Source: Pseudomonas putida (lineage in GTDB: Bacteria > Pseudomonadota > Gammaproteobacteria > Pseudomonadales > Pseudomonadaceae). Taken from it: a stretch of DNA of 64,000 nucleotides. Location of the stretch: contig NZ_CP113097.1 in assembly GCF_026625125.1 (NCBI RefSeq), positions 1,116,001-1,180,000 of the forward strand. The letters run 5' to 3'. The position numbers and the translations under genes were made by a program. Under the pieces are notes generated by a model. It was not told the origin of the DNA. It did no database searches and saw nothing but the letters and a program-made list of their open reading frames with translations. Shown piece after piece: positions 52,228 through 60,779 of the stretch (position 1 is the first letter of the stretch; the number at the start of each line of letters is the position of its first letter).

Positions 52228-53710
52228 ACACAAGTCCGGGATTTTCACTGCAGACGCGGTTGCGGCCGGCCTGCTTGGCACGATAAAGCGCACGGTCGGC
52301 GCGGGTCAGCAGGGCTTGCAGGGTATCGCCCGGCTGCAGGCCACTGAGGCCTATGCTGGTGGTCAGGCGCAACGGCTGTTCGTCATGGCTGAAGGTCAGT
52401 TGCTCGGTACGCCGACGGATCTTCTCCGCCACGTCGATCGCTTGCCGGCCTTGAGTTTCACGCAGCAGCACGATGAACTCCTCGCCGCCCCAGCGGCACA
52501 GTATATCCGACTGGCGCAGGCTGCCCTGGAGCACATTGGCAAACTGGCGCAGCACTTCGTCGCCTGCCAGGTGGCCGTGGTTGTCGTTGAGCGTCTTGAA
52601 GTGGTCCAGGTCGATCAACAGCGCCACCAGCGGGGCGCAATCGCGCTGGGCTTGTTGCAAGGCTTTTGCCGCCAGCAGATCGAAGCTGCGCCGGTTGGGC
52701 AGCCCGGTAAGGCTGTCGAGCGTGGCCAGGGACTCGATACTGGCCTGATGGCGCCTGAGCATGGCATGCAGCAGCGACACCACCACCAGGCTGATCATCG
52801 CGCAGATCGCCAGGTTGAGGTAGAGCGAGTGGCGAATGCGCGCCAAAGCGCCGGCCTCGCGTTTATCCACCAACAGGTACCAGTCAAGTTCGGGCAGGTG
52901 CCTTACGTTGAGAAAGTGGCTGTGGCCCTCGCTGTCTTTGTATTCATGGCTGCCCTCGGCGGGTACCGGCTGCTGAGCCTGCAAGGCATCCAGTTCGGGG
53001 TTGTCGCGCAGTGGCTGGCCGACCCGCAGGCCATGCGGGCCGCCGTCGGAGCCGGTGAGCAAGATTTTGCCCTTGGCATCGGTGAACAACACCGAACGCT
53101 GGTAACGCCGCTGGTAGGTGTCGATCAGCTTGACCACCGTGTCCACGCTCAGGCCCACCCCGGTCGCACCGATGAACCGCTGCTGGTAGTCCAGCACCCG
53201 GTAGTTGATAAACACGGTGAGGCTGTCCTGGTTGGCCATGTCCAGGTCGACGTTGATTTCATAGGGTGCTTTCTGGTCGCGCAGGCGGAAATACCAAGCG
53301 TCGCGCCAACTGTCGGGCTCGACCTGCTTGAGCACACCTTTGGCCTGGTAATAGGTCAGGGTGCGGTCGGAGACGAAGAACGAAGTGAAGGTGTCCTGCT
53401 TGCCCATGACTTCGCCAAGGAAGCGCGTGATGCGCTGAGTGTCCTGCTCGCCAGCGAGCACCCAGTCACGCAGGAAAGTGTCCTGGGCCATCATCGAGGC
53501 GATCAGTACCGGGCGGATGAGGTCTTTCTGGATTTCCGAATAGACCGTGTCGGAGGTCAGCGGCAGTTCAGTGTTGACGATGCCATCGCGGATCGCGCTG
53601 CGGGAGGCGAAATAGCTGAGCAGCGAGGTGGCGATGAAACCGCAAGCCAACAGCATCAGGATGGTGAGGATCAGCGAGCGGTGCGCGAACAGAGCGGAAC
53701 GTGAGGGCAT
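52220..53710 (-). CDS. Membrane diguanylate cyclase with periplasmic sensor domain
   Basis: A 496-residue protein: TM1 about residues 15-33, a periplasmic dCACHE-like domain, TM2 (LNLAICAMISLVVVSLL) and a C-terminal GGDEF domain. The active-site motif is GGEEF and an RxxD inhibitory site (RQSD) lies five residues before it, so it should make c-di-GMP with product inhibition. The HAMP domain is absent. Of two Met codons, the one at 53710 is preferred: CGGGAT lies at a proper 6-8 bases, whereas for 53716 the same site touches the start. Confidence 0.88.
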   Translation of the reverse strand: MPSRSALFAHRSLILTILMLLACGFIATSLLSYFASRSAIRDGIVNTELPLTSDTVYSEIQKDLIRPVLIASMMAQDTFLRDWVLAGEQDTQRITRFLGEVMGKQDTFTSFFVSDRTLTYYQAKGVLKQVEPDSWRDAWYFRLRDQKAPYEINVDLDMANQDSLTVFINYRVLDYQQRFIGATGVGLSVDTVVKLIDTYQRRYQRSVLFTDAKGKILLTGSDGGPHGLRVGQPLRDNPELDALQAQQPVPAEGSHEYKDSEGHSHFLNVRHLPELDWYLLVDKREAGALARIRHSLYLNLAICAMISLVVVSLLHAMLRRHQASIESLATLDSLTGLPNRRSFDLLAAKALQQAQRDCAPLVALLIDLDHFKTLNDNHGHLAGDEVLRQFANVLQGSLRQSDILCRWGGEEFIVLLRETQGRQAIDVAEKIRRRTEQLTFSHDEQPLRLTTSIGLSGLQPGDTLQALLTRADRALYRAKQAGRNRVCSENPGLVYE

Positions 53711-53921
53711 GATCATCCCGTGATGTGTGCCGAGGCGATCATTCTAGTGATAAGCCCGGGAAAAGACTGCAGGTTTATTGGGGGTATCCAAGCTATTTCA
53801 AATTATTGCGGAAATGGCACTGCACGATGGCGACAATGTCTTATTCCTTGTCGATGTTCGCTTTGGCGTCGACGCTCGGCAGCGCCGCTGCACGGGCACC
53901 CCAGCGGTCCAGGAGGCCGCC

Positions 53922-54362
53922 ATGTCCTATCGAATTCTGTTGATCGCCCTGTTGGGCCTGATGACAAGCGCGTGCGTGCCCTACCACGAGGGTGGCCGTT
54001 ATTATCGTACCGATTACTACACCGCTGACCGGTATGTCTCGCCGGGTTATTACCGTCACGACCGCTATTACGTCGCCCCCCAGCCGCGCTACTACTATCA
54101 GCCAGCGCCGCGCTACTACCGGCCTGCGCCGGTGCCGCAATACCGTGCGCACCCTCAGCCGGGGATGAAGCAGTGGCATGGCAACCCGCGTTACGACTAT
54201 GGCAATCGCCAGCGTTATGACTACGGCCGTGATCGCGACCGGCATGATTACCGCAATGACAGCCGGCGGTATCAGAACGACCGCTGGCACTCCAATGGCC
54301 GGGGTGATCGTGATCGCCGTCCGGAGGGTAGGCGCTCAGGTGACCGCAACTGGCAACGGTGA
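53922..54362 (+). CDS. Tyr/Arg-rich lipoprotein of unknown function
   Basis: A 146-residue lipoprotein: signal MSYRILLIALLGLMTSAC (lipobox TSAC, Cys18) and a low-complexity hydrophilic remainder rich in Tyr, Arg, Asp and Pro, with repeated RYYR, PRYY, YDYG and RYD units and no fold I recognise. AGGAGG lies 6 bases before the ATG. Probably anchored in the outer membrane. The Tyr/Arg-rich tail could bind polyanions such as exopolysaccharide or nucleic acid; that is speculation. It is divergent from the diguanylate cyclase gene. Confidence 0.78.
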   Translation: MSYRILLIALLGLMTSACVPYHEGGRYYRTDYYTADRYVSPGYYRHDRYYVAPQPRYYYQPAPRYYRPAPVPQYRAHPQPGMKQWHGNPRYDYGNRQRYDYGRDRDRHDYRNDSRRYQNDRWHSNGRGDRDRRPEGRRSGDRNWQR

Positions 54363-54393
54363 AGGTTTGTCGGGAGGGGCATAGCGGCCCCGG

Positions 54394-55500
54394 TCAGGCA
54401 AGATCTGCCAAGGGATGGCGCCCCTCCCATACTTTCTCAAAATGGGCCTCGACCACGGCCGCCGGCACTTGCGCAACATCCGGCCAGTGCCAGCGTGGCT
54501 GGTTGTCCTTGTCCAGCAGGCGGGCGCGCACGCCTTCGCTGAATTCGGGGTGACGGCAGCAATTGAGGCTCATGCTGTATTCCATCTGGAACACCTGGGC
54601 CAATGACAGATGCCTGGCCCGACGGATCTGTTCCCAGACCAGGTGCGCCGTGAGCGGGCAGCCCTCGTGCAGGCGTTGGCCAGCAGCGGCCAGCAAGGGG
54701 TCTTCATGCTGCTTGAGCCCCTCCAGTGCCCGCCACGCGGCCGCCGGGTCGGCAACGTCGAGCAGGGCATCGATCAGCTGGCGCCGCGGCAACCACTGCG
54801 CCTGCGGCAGTTCGGCATAGGCGCGGTGCTGCTCCGCCTTGAGCAGGCTGTTCAACTGCAGGTCGGTCTGTTCTTGCCAGTTGAGTTGCAACAGCTCTTC
54901 GATAAGCCCGTCTTGTTGATGCTCGCCAAAGAATCGGTCCGCCAGGCCCAGGTCGATGGCATCCCGGGCGTTGATGGGGGCGCCGGTCAGCCCCAGAAAC
55001 AGCCCAAGCCTGCCCGGCAGGCGCCCAAGAAACCAACTGGCGCCCACGTCGGGGTACAGGCCAATACTGATTTCTGGCATAGCCAGGCGGCTGCTGGGCG
55101 TAACGATGCGTACGCCGGCCCCCTGCAACAGCCCCATGCCACCCCCCAGTACATGGCCGTGGCCCCAGCACAGCAACGGCTTGGGGTAGGTGTGCAGGAG
55201 ATAGTCGAGGCGGTATTCGGCGGCGAAGAAGGTGGCTGCCAGCGGTGGCACGCTGCCAGGGTGGTCGCGGCAGGCCTGGGCCAGTGCCCGTACATCGCCG
55301 CCGGCGCAAAATGCCTTGGCGCCGTTGCCACGCAGCAATACACAGACTACGCCCGGGTCGCGTGCCCAGTCCTGCAGGTATTCGCCGAGCATTTCGATCA
55401 TCGGCAGGCTCAGGGCATTGAGCGCCTTGGGCGCGTCCAGTGTGGCAATGCCGATGCGGGCGCCATCGGCGCCGGTAAGTACCTCGCAGTGAATGGTCAT
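54394..55500 (-). CDS. Enoyl-CoA hydratase/isomerase-family protein (3-hydroxyisobutyryl-CoA hydrolase-like)
   Basis: A 368-residue ECH_2-type crotonase. The first half has the oxyanion hole segments [13 protein letters not shown] and [11 protein letters not shown] and the acid cluster [18 protein letters not shown], in which the 3-hydroxyisobutyryl-CoA hydrolase (HIBCH) group places its catalytic Glu/Asp. The C-terminal third (LARGE helical part) is longer than in plain crotonases, which also fits HIBCH. The likely role is valine or another branched-chain degradation step; the substrate is not proven. GAGGT lies 6 bases before the ATG at 55500. Confidence 0.82.
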   Translation of the reverse strand: MTIHCEVLTGADGARIGIATLDAPKALNALSLPMIEMLGEYLQDWARDPGVVCVLLRGNGAKAFCAGGDVRALAQACRDHPGSVPPLAATFFAAEYRLDYLLHTYPKPLLCWGHGHVLGGGMGLLQGAGVRIVTPSSRLAMPEISIGLYPDVGASWFLGRLPGRLGLFLGLTGAPINARDAIDLGLADRFFGEHQQDGLIEELLQLNWQEQTDLQLNSLLKAEQHRAYAELPQAQWLPRRQLIDALLDVADPAAAWRALEGLKQHEDPLLAAAGQRLHEGCPLTAHLVWEQIRRARHLSLAQVFQMEYSMSLNCCRHPEFSEGVRARLLDKDNQPRWHWPDVAQVPAAVVEAHFEKVWEGRHPLADLA

Positions 55501-55625
55501 GGCTACCTCGTTCAAGTCATCGCTCAAGTATGGCTTGCCTGGGCGATCATGCAGGCCACAGGTCGGACCGATTGACAAGGGCAGATGGCTTACCTAGTGT
55601 CGCGCCATTGTTTACGGATGGCCCC

Positions 55626-56318
55626 ATGACTGACGACGATCGCATCAAACTCGAACCCAGCTGGAAAAACGCCCTGCGGGCAGAGTTCGACCAGCCCTAC
55701 ATGCACCAGCTGCGTGAATTCCTGCGCCAAGAGCACGCCGCCGGCAAGGAAATCTACCCACCCGGCCCGATGATCTTCAATGCGCTCAACTCCACCCCGC
55801 TCGATCAGGTGAAAGTCGTCATCCTCGGCCAGGACCCGTATCACGGCCCGGGCCAGGCTCACGGCCTGTGCTTCTCGGTGCAGCCGGGTGTGCCGACCCC
55901 GCCGTCGTTGGTGAATATCTACAAGGAACTGCAGCGCGACCTGAACATCCCCATTGCCAGCCATGGCTACCTGCAAAGCTGGGCCGAGCAGGGGGTGCTG
56001 CTGCTCAACACGACCATGACCGTCGAGCGCGCCAATGCCGCTTCGCATGCCAAGAAAGGCTGGGAATTCTTTACGGACCGGATCATTCAGGTGGTCAGCG
56101 AGCAGTGTTCGAACGTGGTGTTCCTGCTGTGGGGCGCGCATGCCCAGAGCAAGCAGAAGCTGATCGATGGCACCAAGCATCTGGTATTGAAGTCGGTGCA
56201 CCCCTCGCCACTGTCGGCGTACCGGGGGTTCCTGGGTTGTGGGCATTTCAGCCGGGCCAATGGCTTCCTCGAACAGCGTGGCCTGGCGCCGATCAACTGG
56301 GCGTTGCCGCCGCTTTGA
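55626..56318 (+). CDS. ung: Uracil-DNA glycosylase, family 1
   Basis: A 230-residue enzyme with the two hallmark motifs: [18 protein letters not shown] (catalytic water-activating Asp70) and [11 protein letters not shown] (His192), plus [10 protein letters not shown]. It removes uracil from DNA to start base-excision repair. I chose the ATG at 55626 with GGAT about 9 bases before it; the frame upstream overlaps the divergent gene's leader and is not conserved-looking. Length is normal for Ung. Confidence 0.95.
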   Translation: MTDDDRIKLEPSWKNALRAEFDQPYMHQLREFLRQEHAAGKEIYPPGPMIFNALNSTPLDQVKVVILGQDPYHGPGQAHGLCFSVQPGVPTPPSLVNIYKELQRDLNIPIASHGYLQSWAEQGVLLLNTTMTVERANAASHAKKGWEFFTDRIIQVVSEQCSNVVFLLWGAHAQSKQKLIDGTKHLVLKSVHPSPLSAYRGFLGCGHFSRANGFLEQRGLAPINWALPPL

Positions 56319-56647
56319 GGGGCAGGGGGTTCTGAGGGGACAGTGAGCGGCTGCCTGCCTGGGTTGTCGATGCAGCGCTGCATGGCACCGGCTTCGCCGG
56401 TGATCGCCGGCAAGCCGGCTCCCACATGGATTGCGCCGGCTTTTAGAGGATGGTTGCCTCCCCCAGTAATGCGCAGGCCTGAAGAACTGCGCGGTCGCGG
56501 TGGGGGTAACTGTTCTTGCTCAACTTCTAAAAGTTGGCGCGGTTGGGGTGGGAGCCGGCTTGCCGGCGATGGGCTGCGCAGCAGCCCTGATCACACTGAC
56601 TGCCTGACATCAACCTCAGGTCACCTCCCACAGGCGTTGCGTTGGCT
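56319..56647. repeat. REP-containing gap between ung and abrB-like gene
   Basis: No gene. REP units of the GCCGGCAAGCCGGCTCCCAC type lie at 56384-56426 and, inverted, at 56548-56587 (ending GGGCTGCGCAGCAGCCC). A small dyad CAACTT-CTAA-AAGTTG (56521-56536) sits between them. The REP hairpins probably end both converging transcripts. Confidence 0.8.
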
Positions 56648-57679
56648 TCAGTCCTGGCCTTTCACCCAGTATCTGAACAGCGGTTCGGCCAGAAAAAGCA
56701 CGAACAGCAAGCGCATCACTTGCAACGCGGTCACCAACGGCACCGACAACTGCAACGTCTCTGCGGTCAGGCTCATCTCGGCAATGCCGCCCGGCATCAT
56801 GCCCAGCGTCAGCGAGCGCAGATCCAGCGCAGTCATCACGCTCAACCCCCAGGCGGCAGCGCCCGCGATCAACATGCACAGCGCGGTGGCGAGCAACGTG
56901 CGCAGCAAGAACGACGGAGCACGGCGGAAGAACGTGCGGCTGAAGTGGCAGGCCAGGCCACTGCCGATCAACCATTGGCCGATCTGGCTGGCACCGTCGG
57001 GCAGGGCAATCTGCAGGTTGCCCGCCAGGCTTAGCGTGGCGGCCACCAGCAGCGGCCCGAACAGCCAGGGGTTGGGCTGGCGCAAGCGCTGCCAGGCGAG
57101 AGCGACCGCCACACCCAGCGGTGCGATCAGTGCCAGCCAGCCCCAGCTCACACTGGCGGTATGATTGAGCGGCACACCGTCACCGATCAGGAACTTGAAC
57201 AGCGCCGGTACGCACAGCACCACCGCCAGCACCCGCAGGCTTTGCGCCGCAGCCACCTGGCTGAGCACCGCGCCGTTACGTGCGCCGAGGTTGACCATCT
57301 CCCCGGAACCCCCGGGCATGCTGGCAAAAAATGCCGTGGCACGGTCTTCGCCGGTACGCCGCAGCAACCAGACGCCCACCCCGCTGGAAACCGTGGTTAG
57401 CATCGCGGCAAAGAAGATCAGCACGAAATGGCTGGCCACCTGTTCGATCACGGCAGGGGTGAAGTGCAGGCCGATACCCAGGCCGATGATGCATTGGCCG
57501 CATTTGCGGCCATTGGGGATTTCCGAGAGTTGCCAGGGCGTCAGGCAGCGCACCAGGATGATCGCCAGCAAGGCGCCGACCATCCAAGGCAAGGGCCAGC
57601 CGACCAGGCTGGCGAGATACCCGCCCGCCAGGCCGACCAGCCCTGTCGCCCAGTACAGCGGTAACGACCGATCAGGCAT
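56648..57679 (-). CDS. AbrB-family membrane protein
   Basis: A 343-residue hydrophobic protein with about ten membrane segments in two similar halves; each half carries the family's MPGG-type motif (FFASMPGGSGEMV and LTLGMMPGGIAEMS). This is the AbrB/PF05145 transporter-like family, misleadingly named after an ammonia-monooxygenase link. Its ATG overlaps the tctA stop by 8 bp, so it is translated with the tricarboxylate transporter and may modify or assist it. The open frame upstream is out-of-phase tctA. Transport activity is not established. Confidence 0.8.
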   Translation of the reverse strand: MPDRSLPLYWATGLVGLAGGYLASLVGWPLPWMVGALLAIILVRCLTPWQLSEIPNGRKCGQCIIGLGIGLHFTPAVIEQVASHFVLIFFAAMLTTVSSGVGVWLLRRTGEDRATAFFASMPGGSGEMVNLGARNGAVLSQVAAAQSLRVLAVVLCVPALFKFLIGDGVPLNHTASVSWGWLALIAPLGVAVALAWQRLRQPNPWLFGPLLVAATLSLAGNLQIALPDGASQIGQWLIGSGLACHFSRTFFRRAPSFLLRTLLATALCMLIAGAAAWGLSVMTALDLRSLTLGMMPGGIAEMSLTAETLQLSVPLVTALQVMRLLFVLFLAEPLFRYWVKGQD

Positions 57680-59186
57680 CGGCCATCGCCCGGCGCTGCA
57701 GGCTGCGCTTGCGCCAGATACGCAGCAGCGGCAGGCAGAGCATGAACACCACCAGTGCCCAGATGCCCATGCTGATCGAGCTCGACCACAGAATGCCCAG
57801 TTCGCCATTGGAAATCGACAGCGCACGGCGCAGGTTCTGCTCCATCAGGCCGCCCAGAATGAAACCGAGCAGGATGGGCGAGAGCGGGAAGTCCAGCTTG
57901 CGCAGGATGTAGCCCATGATGCCGATGCCGACCATCAGGAACAGGTCAAAGGTGGTGGCGTGCACGGCGTATACACCGATCGCGGTGATGATCGCGATTA
58001 CTGGCACCAGCGCCCAGTTCGGTACGGCGAGGATGCGCGTGAAGATGCGGATCATCGGGATGTTCAGGATCACCAGCATGATGTTGGCGACGAACAGCGA
58101 AGCGATCAGCCCCCAGACAATGTCAGGTTGCTGTTCGAACAGCAGGGGGCCGGGGGTGATGTTGTACAGGGTCAGTGCACCGATCATCACCGCCGTGGTG
58201 CCCGAGCCGGGAACGCCCAGGGTCAGCATCGGCACCAGGGCGCCGCAGCAGGACGCGCCGATGGCCGTTTCCGGGGCAGCCAGGCCACGGGCATCGCCCT
58301 TGCCGAACTTGCCACTTTCGCCGGCGATACGCTTCTCGGTCATGTAGGCCACGGCGCTGGCCAGGGTCGCACCCGCACCTGGCAGCACGCCCATGATGAA
58401 ACCGAGCACGCCACAGCGAATATTGATGACGAACACCGAGGCCGCTTCCTTGAAGTTGAACAGCATGCGCCCCGTGGCTTTGACCGCCTGGTGGCCATGA
58501 TGAGTCTTCTCCAGCAGCAGCAGGATTTCGCTGATCGAGAACAGGCCCAGCACCAGCACCACGAACTGGATACCGTCGGCAAGGTGCACGCTGTCACCGG
58601 TAAAGCGGTACACGCCGCTGTTGGCGTCGATGCCCACCGCTGACAGGAACAGGCCGATCAGTGCGGCGATGAAGGTCTTCAGCGGTTTGTCCCCGGCCAT
58701 GCCGCCCAACGCAACGATGGCGAACACCATCAGCACGAAGTACTCCGCCGGCCCGAAGGCGATCGCCCATTTCGCCAGCAGCGGGGCGAACAGCACCATG
58801 CCGCAGGTGGCGATGAGTGCGCCGATGAACGAACTCCACGCCGACAGCGACAGGGCAACGCCAGCCAGGCCGTTGCGGGCCATCGGGTAGCCGTCCAGGG
58901 TGGTCATCACGGTCGAGGCTTCGCCCGGGATGTTCAACAGGATCGAGCTGATCCGCCCGCCGTATTCGCAGCCCAGGTAAACCGCTGCCAACAGGATCAG
59001 TGCCGACTCTGGGGGCAGGCCGAGGGCGAAGGCGATCGGGATCAGCAACGCCACGCCGTTGATCGGGCCCAGGCCCGGCAGCAAGCCGACCACGGTGCCG
59101 ATGAGGGTGCCCGAAAGGGCGGTAACCAGGTTGTAGGGGGTCAGGGCGACGCCAAAGCCCTGGCCCAGGTAGCTCAAGGTATCCAT
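57672..59186 (-). CDS. tctA: Tripartite tricarboxylate transporter large membrane subunit TctA
   Basis: A 504-residue protein with about twelve membrane segments and the TctA signatures GTVVGLLPGLGPINGVALL and, in the second half, FIMGVLPGAGATLASAVAY, an inverted repeat of the same GxxPGxG motif. It is the channel-forming subunit, driven by the sodium or proton gradient, for citrate-type acids delivered by TctC. It begins 3 bases after tctB. Standard family length. Confidence 0.93.
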   Translation of the reverse strand: MDTLSYLGQGFGVALTPYNLVTALSGTLIGTVVGLLPGLGPINGVALLIPIAFALGLPPESALILLAAVYLGCEYGGRISSILLNIPGEASTVMTTLDGYPMARNGLAGVALSLSAWSSFIGALIATCGMVLFAPLLAKWAIAFGPAEYFVLMVFAIVALGGMAGDKPLKTFIAALIGLFLSAVGIDANSGVYRFTGDSVHLADGIQFVVLVLGLFSISEILLLLEKTHHGHQAVKATGRMLFNFKEAASVFVINIRCGVLGFIMGVLPGAGATLASAVAYMTEKRIAGESGKFGKGDARGLAAPETAIGASCCGALVPMLTLGVPGSGTTAVMIGALTLYNITPGPLLFEQQPDIVWGLIASLFVANIMLVILNIPMIRIFTRILAVPNWALVPVIAIITAIGVYAVHATTFDLFLMVGIGIMGYILRKLDFPLSPILLGFILGGLMEQNLRRALSISNGELGILWSSSISMGIWALVVFMLCLPLLRIWRKRSLQRRAMADA

Positions 59187-59189
59187 CTG

Positions 59190-59648
59190 TCAGTTCTCCA
59201 GTACGCTCAGCAGGCCGAGGGGCAGGGGCACATCCATCACGCGGTCGAACAGCCAGTAGAGGAACAGGCTCATGCCTACCACCACGAGGGTGCTGTGCAG
59301 CCAGCGGCCGCCGTACAAGCGCGCCATGGGGATGCCAACCAGGATGGCGCTGAGGATGAAGCCCAAGGCTTCAAAGGTGCTGGCGAAGACCAGCAGCAGG
59401 CCGACGCAGGCAGCAACCTTGGTCAGGGTCGCGCGGTCCAGCGCAGGCTCGTCGTCCTTGTGCACGATGGGCGTGGGGCGTATGGCGAGATAGAGCAGGC
59501 CAAGGCTCATCAGGCCAAGCATCAACAGCGGGTAGGCCCGTGGGCCGACCGGTTCGTAGGAAAAGGCCGCCTGGTACGGCCAGGCCATCACGGCCAGGAC
59601 GGCGCACAGCGCCAGCAGAGCCAGGGCGAAGAGGCGTTGCAGGATCAT
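59190..59648 (-). CDS. tctB: Tripartite tricarboxylate transporter small membrane subunit TctB
   Basis: A 152-residue protein with four predicted membrane segments (ALALLALCAVLAVMAWP; YPLLMLGLMSLGLLYLAIR; VAACVGLLLVFASTFEALGF; STLVVVGMSLFLYWLFD), the typical TctB layout. It partners TctA in the inner membrane. The gap of about 120 bases to tctC carries REP units, so tctBA may be expressed at a lower level than tctC. Confidence 0.9.
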   Translation of the reverse strand: MILQRLFALALLALCAVLAVMAWPYQAAFSYEPVGPRAYPLLMLGLMSLGLLYLAIRPTPIVHKDDEPALDRATLTKVAACVGLLLVFASTFEALGFILSAILVGIPMARLYGGRWLHSTLVVVGMSLFLYWLFDRVMDVPLPLGLLSVLEN

Positions 59649-59672
59649 TGGGAATCCTCATTGGGGTTGCAG

Positions 59673-59757
59673 TGGCCGTGCAGGCCTTTTCGCCGGCTAG
59701 CTGGCTCCCTACGCTGTCGCCGTGGGGGCCGGCTTGCCGGTGATGTGGCCCGTACAG
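59673..59757. repeat. Degenerate REP pair between tctC and tctB
   Basis: CCTTTTCGCCGGCTAGCTGGCTCCC and, inverted, GTGGGGGCCGGCTTGCCGGTG, within an operon. Such internal REPs can stabilise the upstream transcript, favouring the binding protein. Confidence 0.65.
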
Positions 59758-59767
59758 GCGCCCGGGC

Positions 59768-60748
59768 TTACTGAACCAGGCCAAATTCCTTGGCCAGTGC
59801 CTTGTAGTCCGCCACTTGCTTCTTCACATAGGTGTCCAGCTCTGCGCCGGTCATTGCGAACGGGAACAGCTCGCGCTGGTCACGCAGCTTGGCGAAGTCT
59901 TCAGAGGCAAGCATCTTGTCGAAGGAATCCTTCCACCAGGCATACTCCTCGTCGCTCACTTTCGGCCCAAGGTAGAAACCGCGCACCACCGGCCAGACGA
60001 TGTCGTAGCCCTGTTCCTTGGCGGTGGGGATGTTTTTCATCTCCGGCTCGTCGAGACGGTTTTCCGAGAACACGGCGAGGATGCGCATGTTGCCGCTCTG
60101 GATGTGGGGCATGGAGTCGGAGATATCGGTGGAGCCGACCTGGATATGGCCACCGAGCAGCGCAGTGGCGATCTCACCGCCACCTTCAAGGGCCACGTAG
60201 CGCAGGTCGCGCGGGTTGATGCCGGCGGCCTTGGCGATCAGGGCGGTCTGCATCCAATCCTGGCTGCCGACGGTACCGCCAGAGCCGATCACCACCTTGC
60301 TCGGGTCTTTCTTCAGCGCTGCGACCAAGTCATCCAGGGTCTTGTAGGGTGAATCGCTTTTCACCGCGATGGCGCCGTAGCTGGTGCCGACTGCCGCCAG
60401 CCATTTCACGGCATTTTCGTCGAAGCGGCCGAATTTGCCCTGGGCCAGGTTGAGCAAGGAGCCGCTGGACCATGCCACCAAGGTGCCGGCATCCGCTGGG
60501 CGCTGCGCTACCACCGCGTTGTAGGCCACTGCGCCGACACCACCTGGCATGTAGGTGACGCGCATCGGTTTGCTGAGGATCTTCTCCTGCACCAGGGCGC
60601 TTTGCACCAGCTTGCAGGTCAGGTCGAAGCCGCCACCCGGCGAGGCCGGGGCGATGCATTCGGGGCGTTTGGGTTCGGCGGCGATGGCATGGCCGGCCAG
60701 CAGCAGGCAGCCGGTAACCAGGGCGAGGCGGCGCAGTGAAAAGTTCAT
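59768..60748 (-). CDS. tctC: Tripartite tricarboxylate transporter periplasmic binding protein TctC
   Basis: A 326-residue precursor: signal peptide MNFSLRRLALVTGCLLLAGH with cleavage after AIA, then the TctC/Bug fold (RPECIAPASPGGGFDLTCK; VIGSGGTVGSQDWMQTALI; VALEGGGEIATALLGGHIQVG, quoted in shorter pieces). It captures citrate-like tricarboxylates in the periplasm for TctAB. GGAG lies 9 bases before the ATG at 60748, and an AACAACAA motif a further 15 bases upstream. It follows the OpdH porin gene in the same direction. Confidence 0.92.
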   Translation of the reverse strand: MNFSLRRLALVTGCLLLAGHAIAAEPKRPECIAPASPGGGFDLTCKLVQSALVQEKILSKPMRVTYMPGGVGAVAYNAVVAQRPADAGTLVAWSSGSLLNLAQGKFGRFDENAVKWLAAVGTSYGAIAVKSDSPYKTLDDLVAALKKDPSKVVIGSGGTVGSQDWMQTALIAKAAGINPRDLRYVALEGGGEIATALLGGHIQVGSTDISDSMPHIQSGNMRILAVFSENRLDEPEMKNIPTAKEQGYDIVWPVVRGFYLGPKVSDEEYAWWKDSFDKMLASEDFAKLRDQRELFPFAMTGAELDTYVKKQVADYKALAKEFGLVQ

Positions 60749-60766
60749 CGTCTATCTCCGTGAGCG

Positions 60767-60774
60767 TTGTTGTT
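60767..60774 (-). promoter_or_regulatory. CA motif (Hfq/Crc-type) upstream of tctC
   Basis: Minus-strand AACAACAA in the short opdH-tctC gap, 19 bases before the start codon. Confidence 0.6.
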
Positions 60775-60779
60775 ATGGG

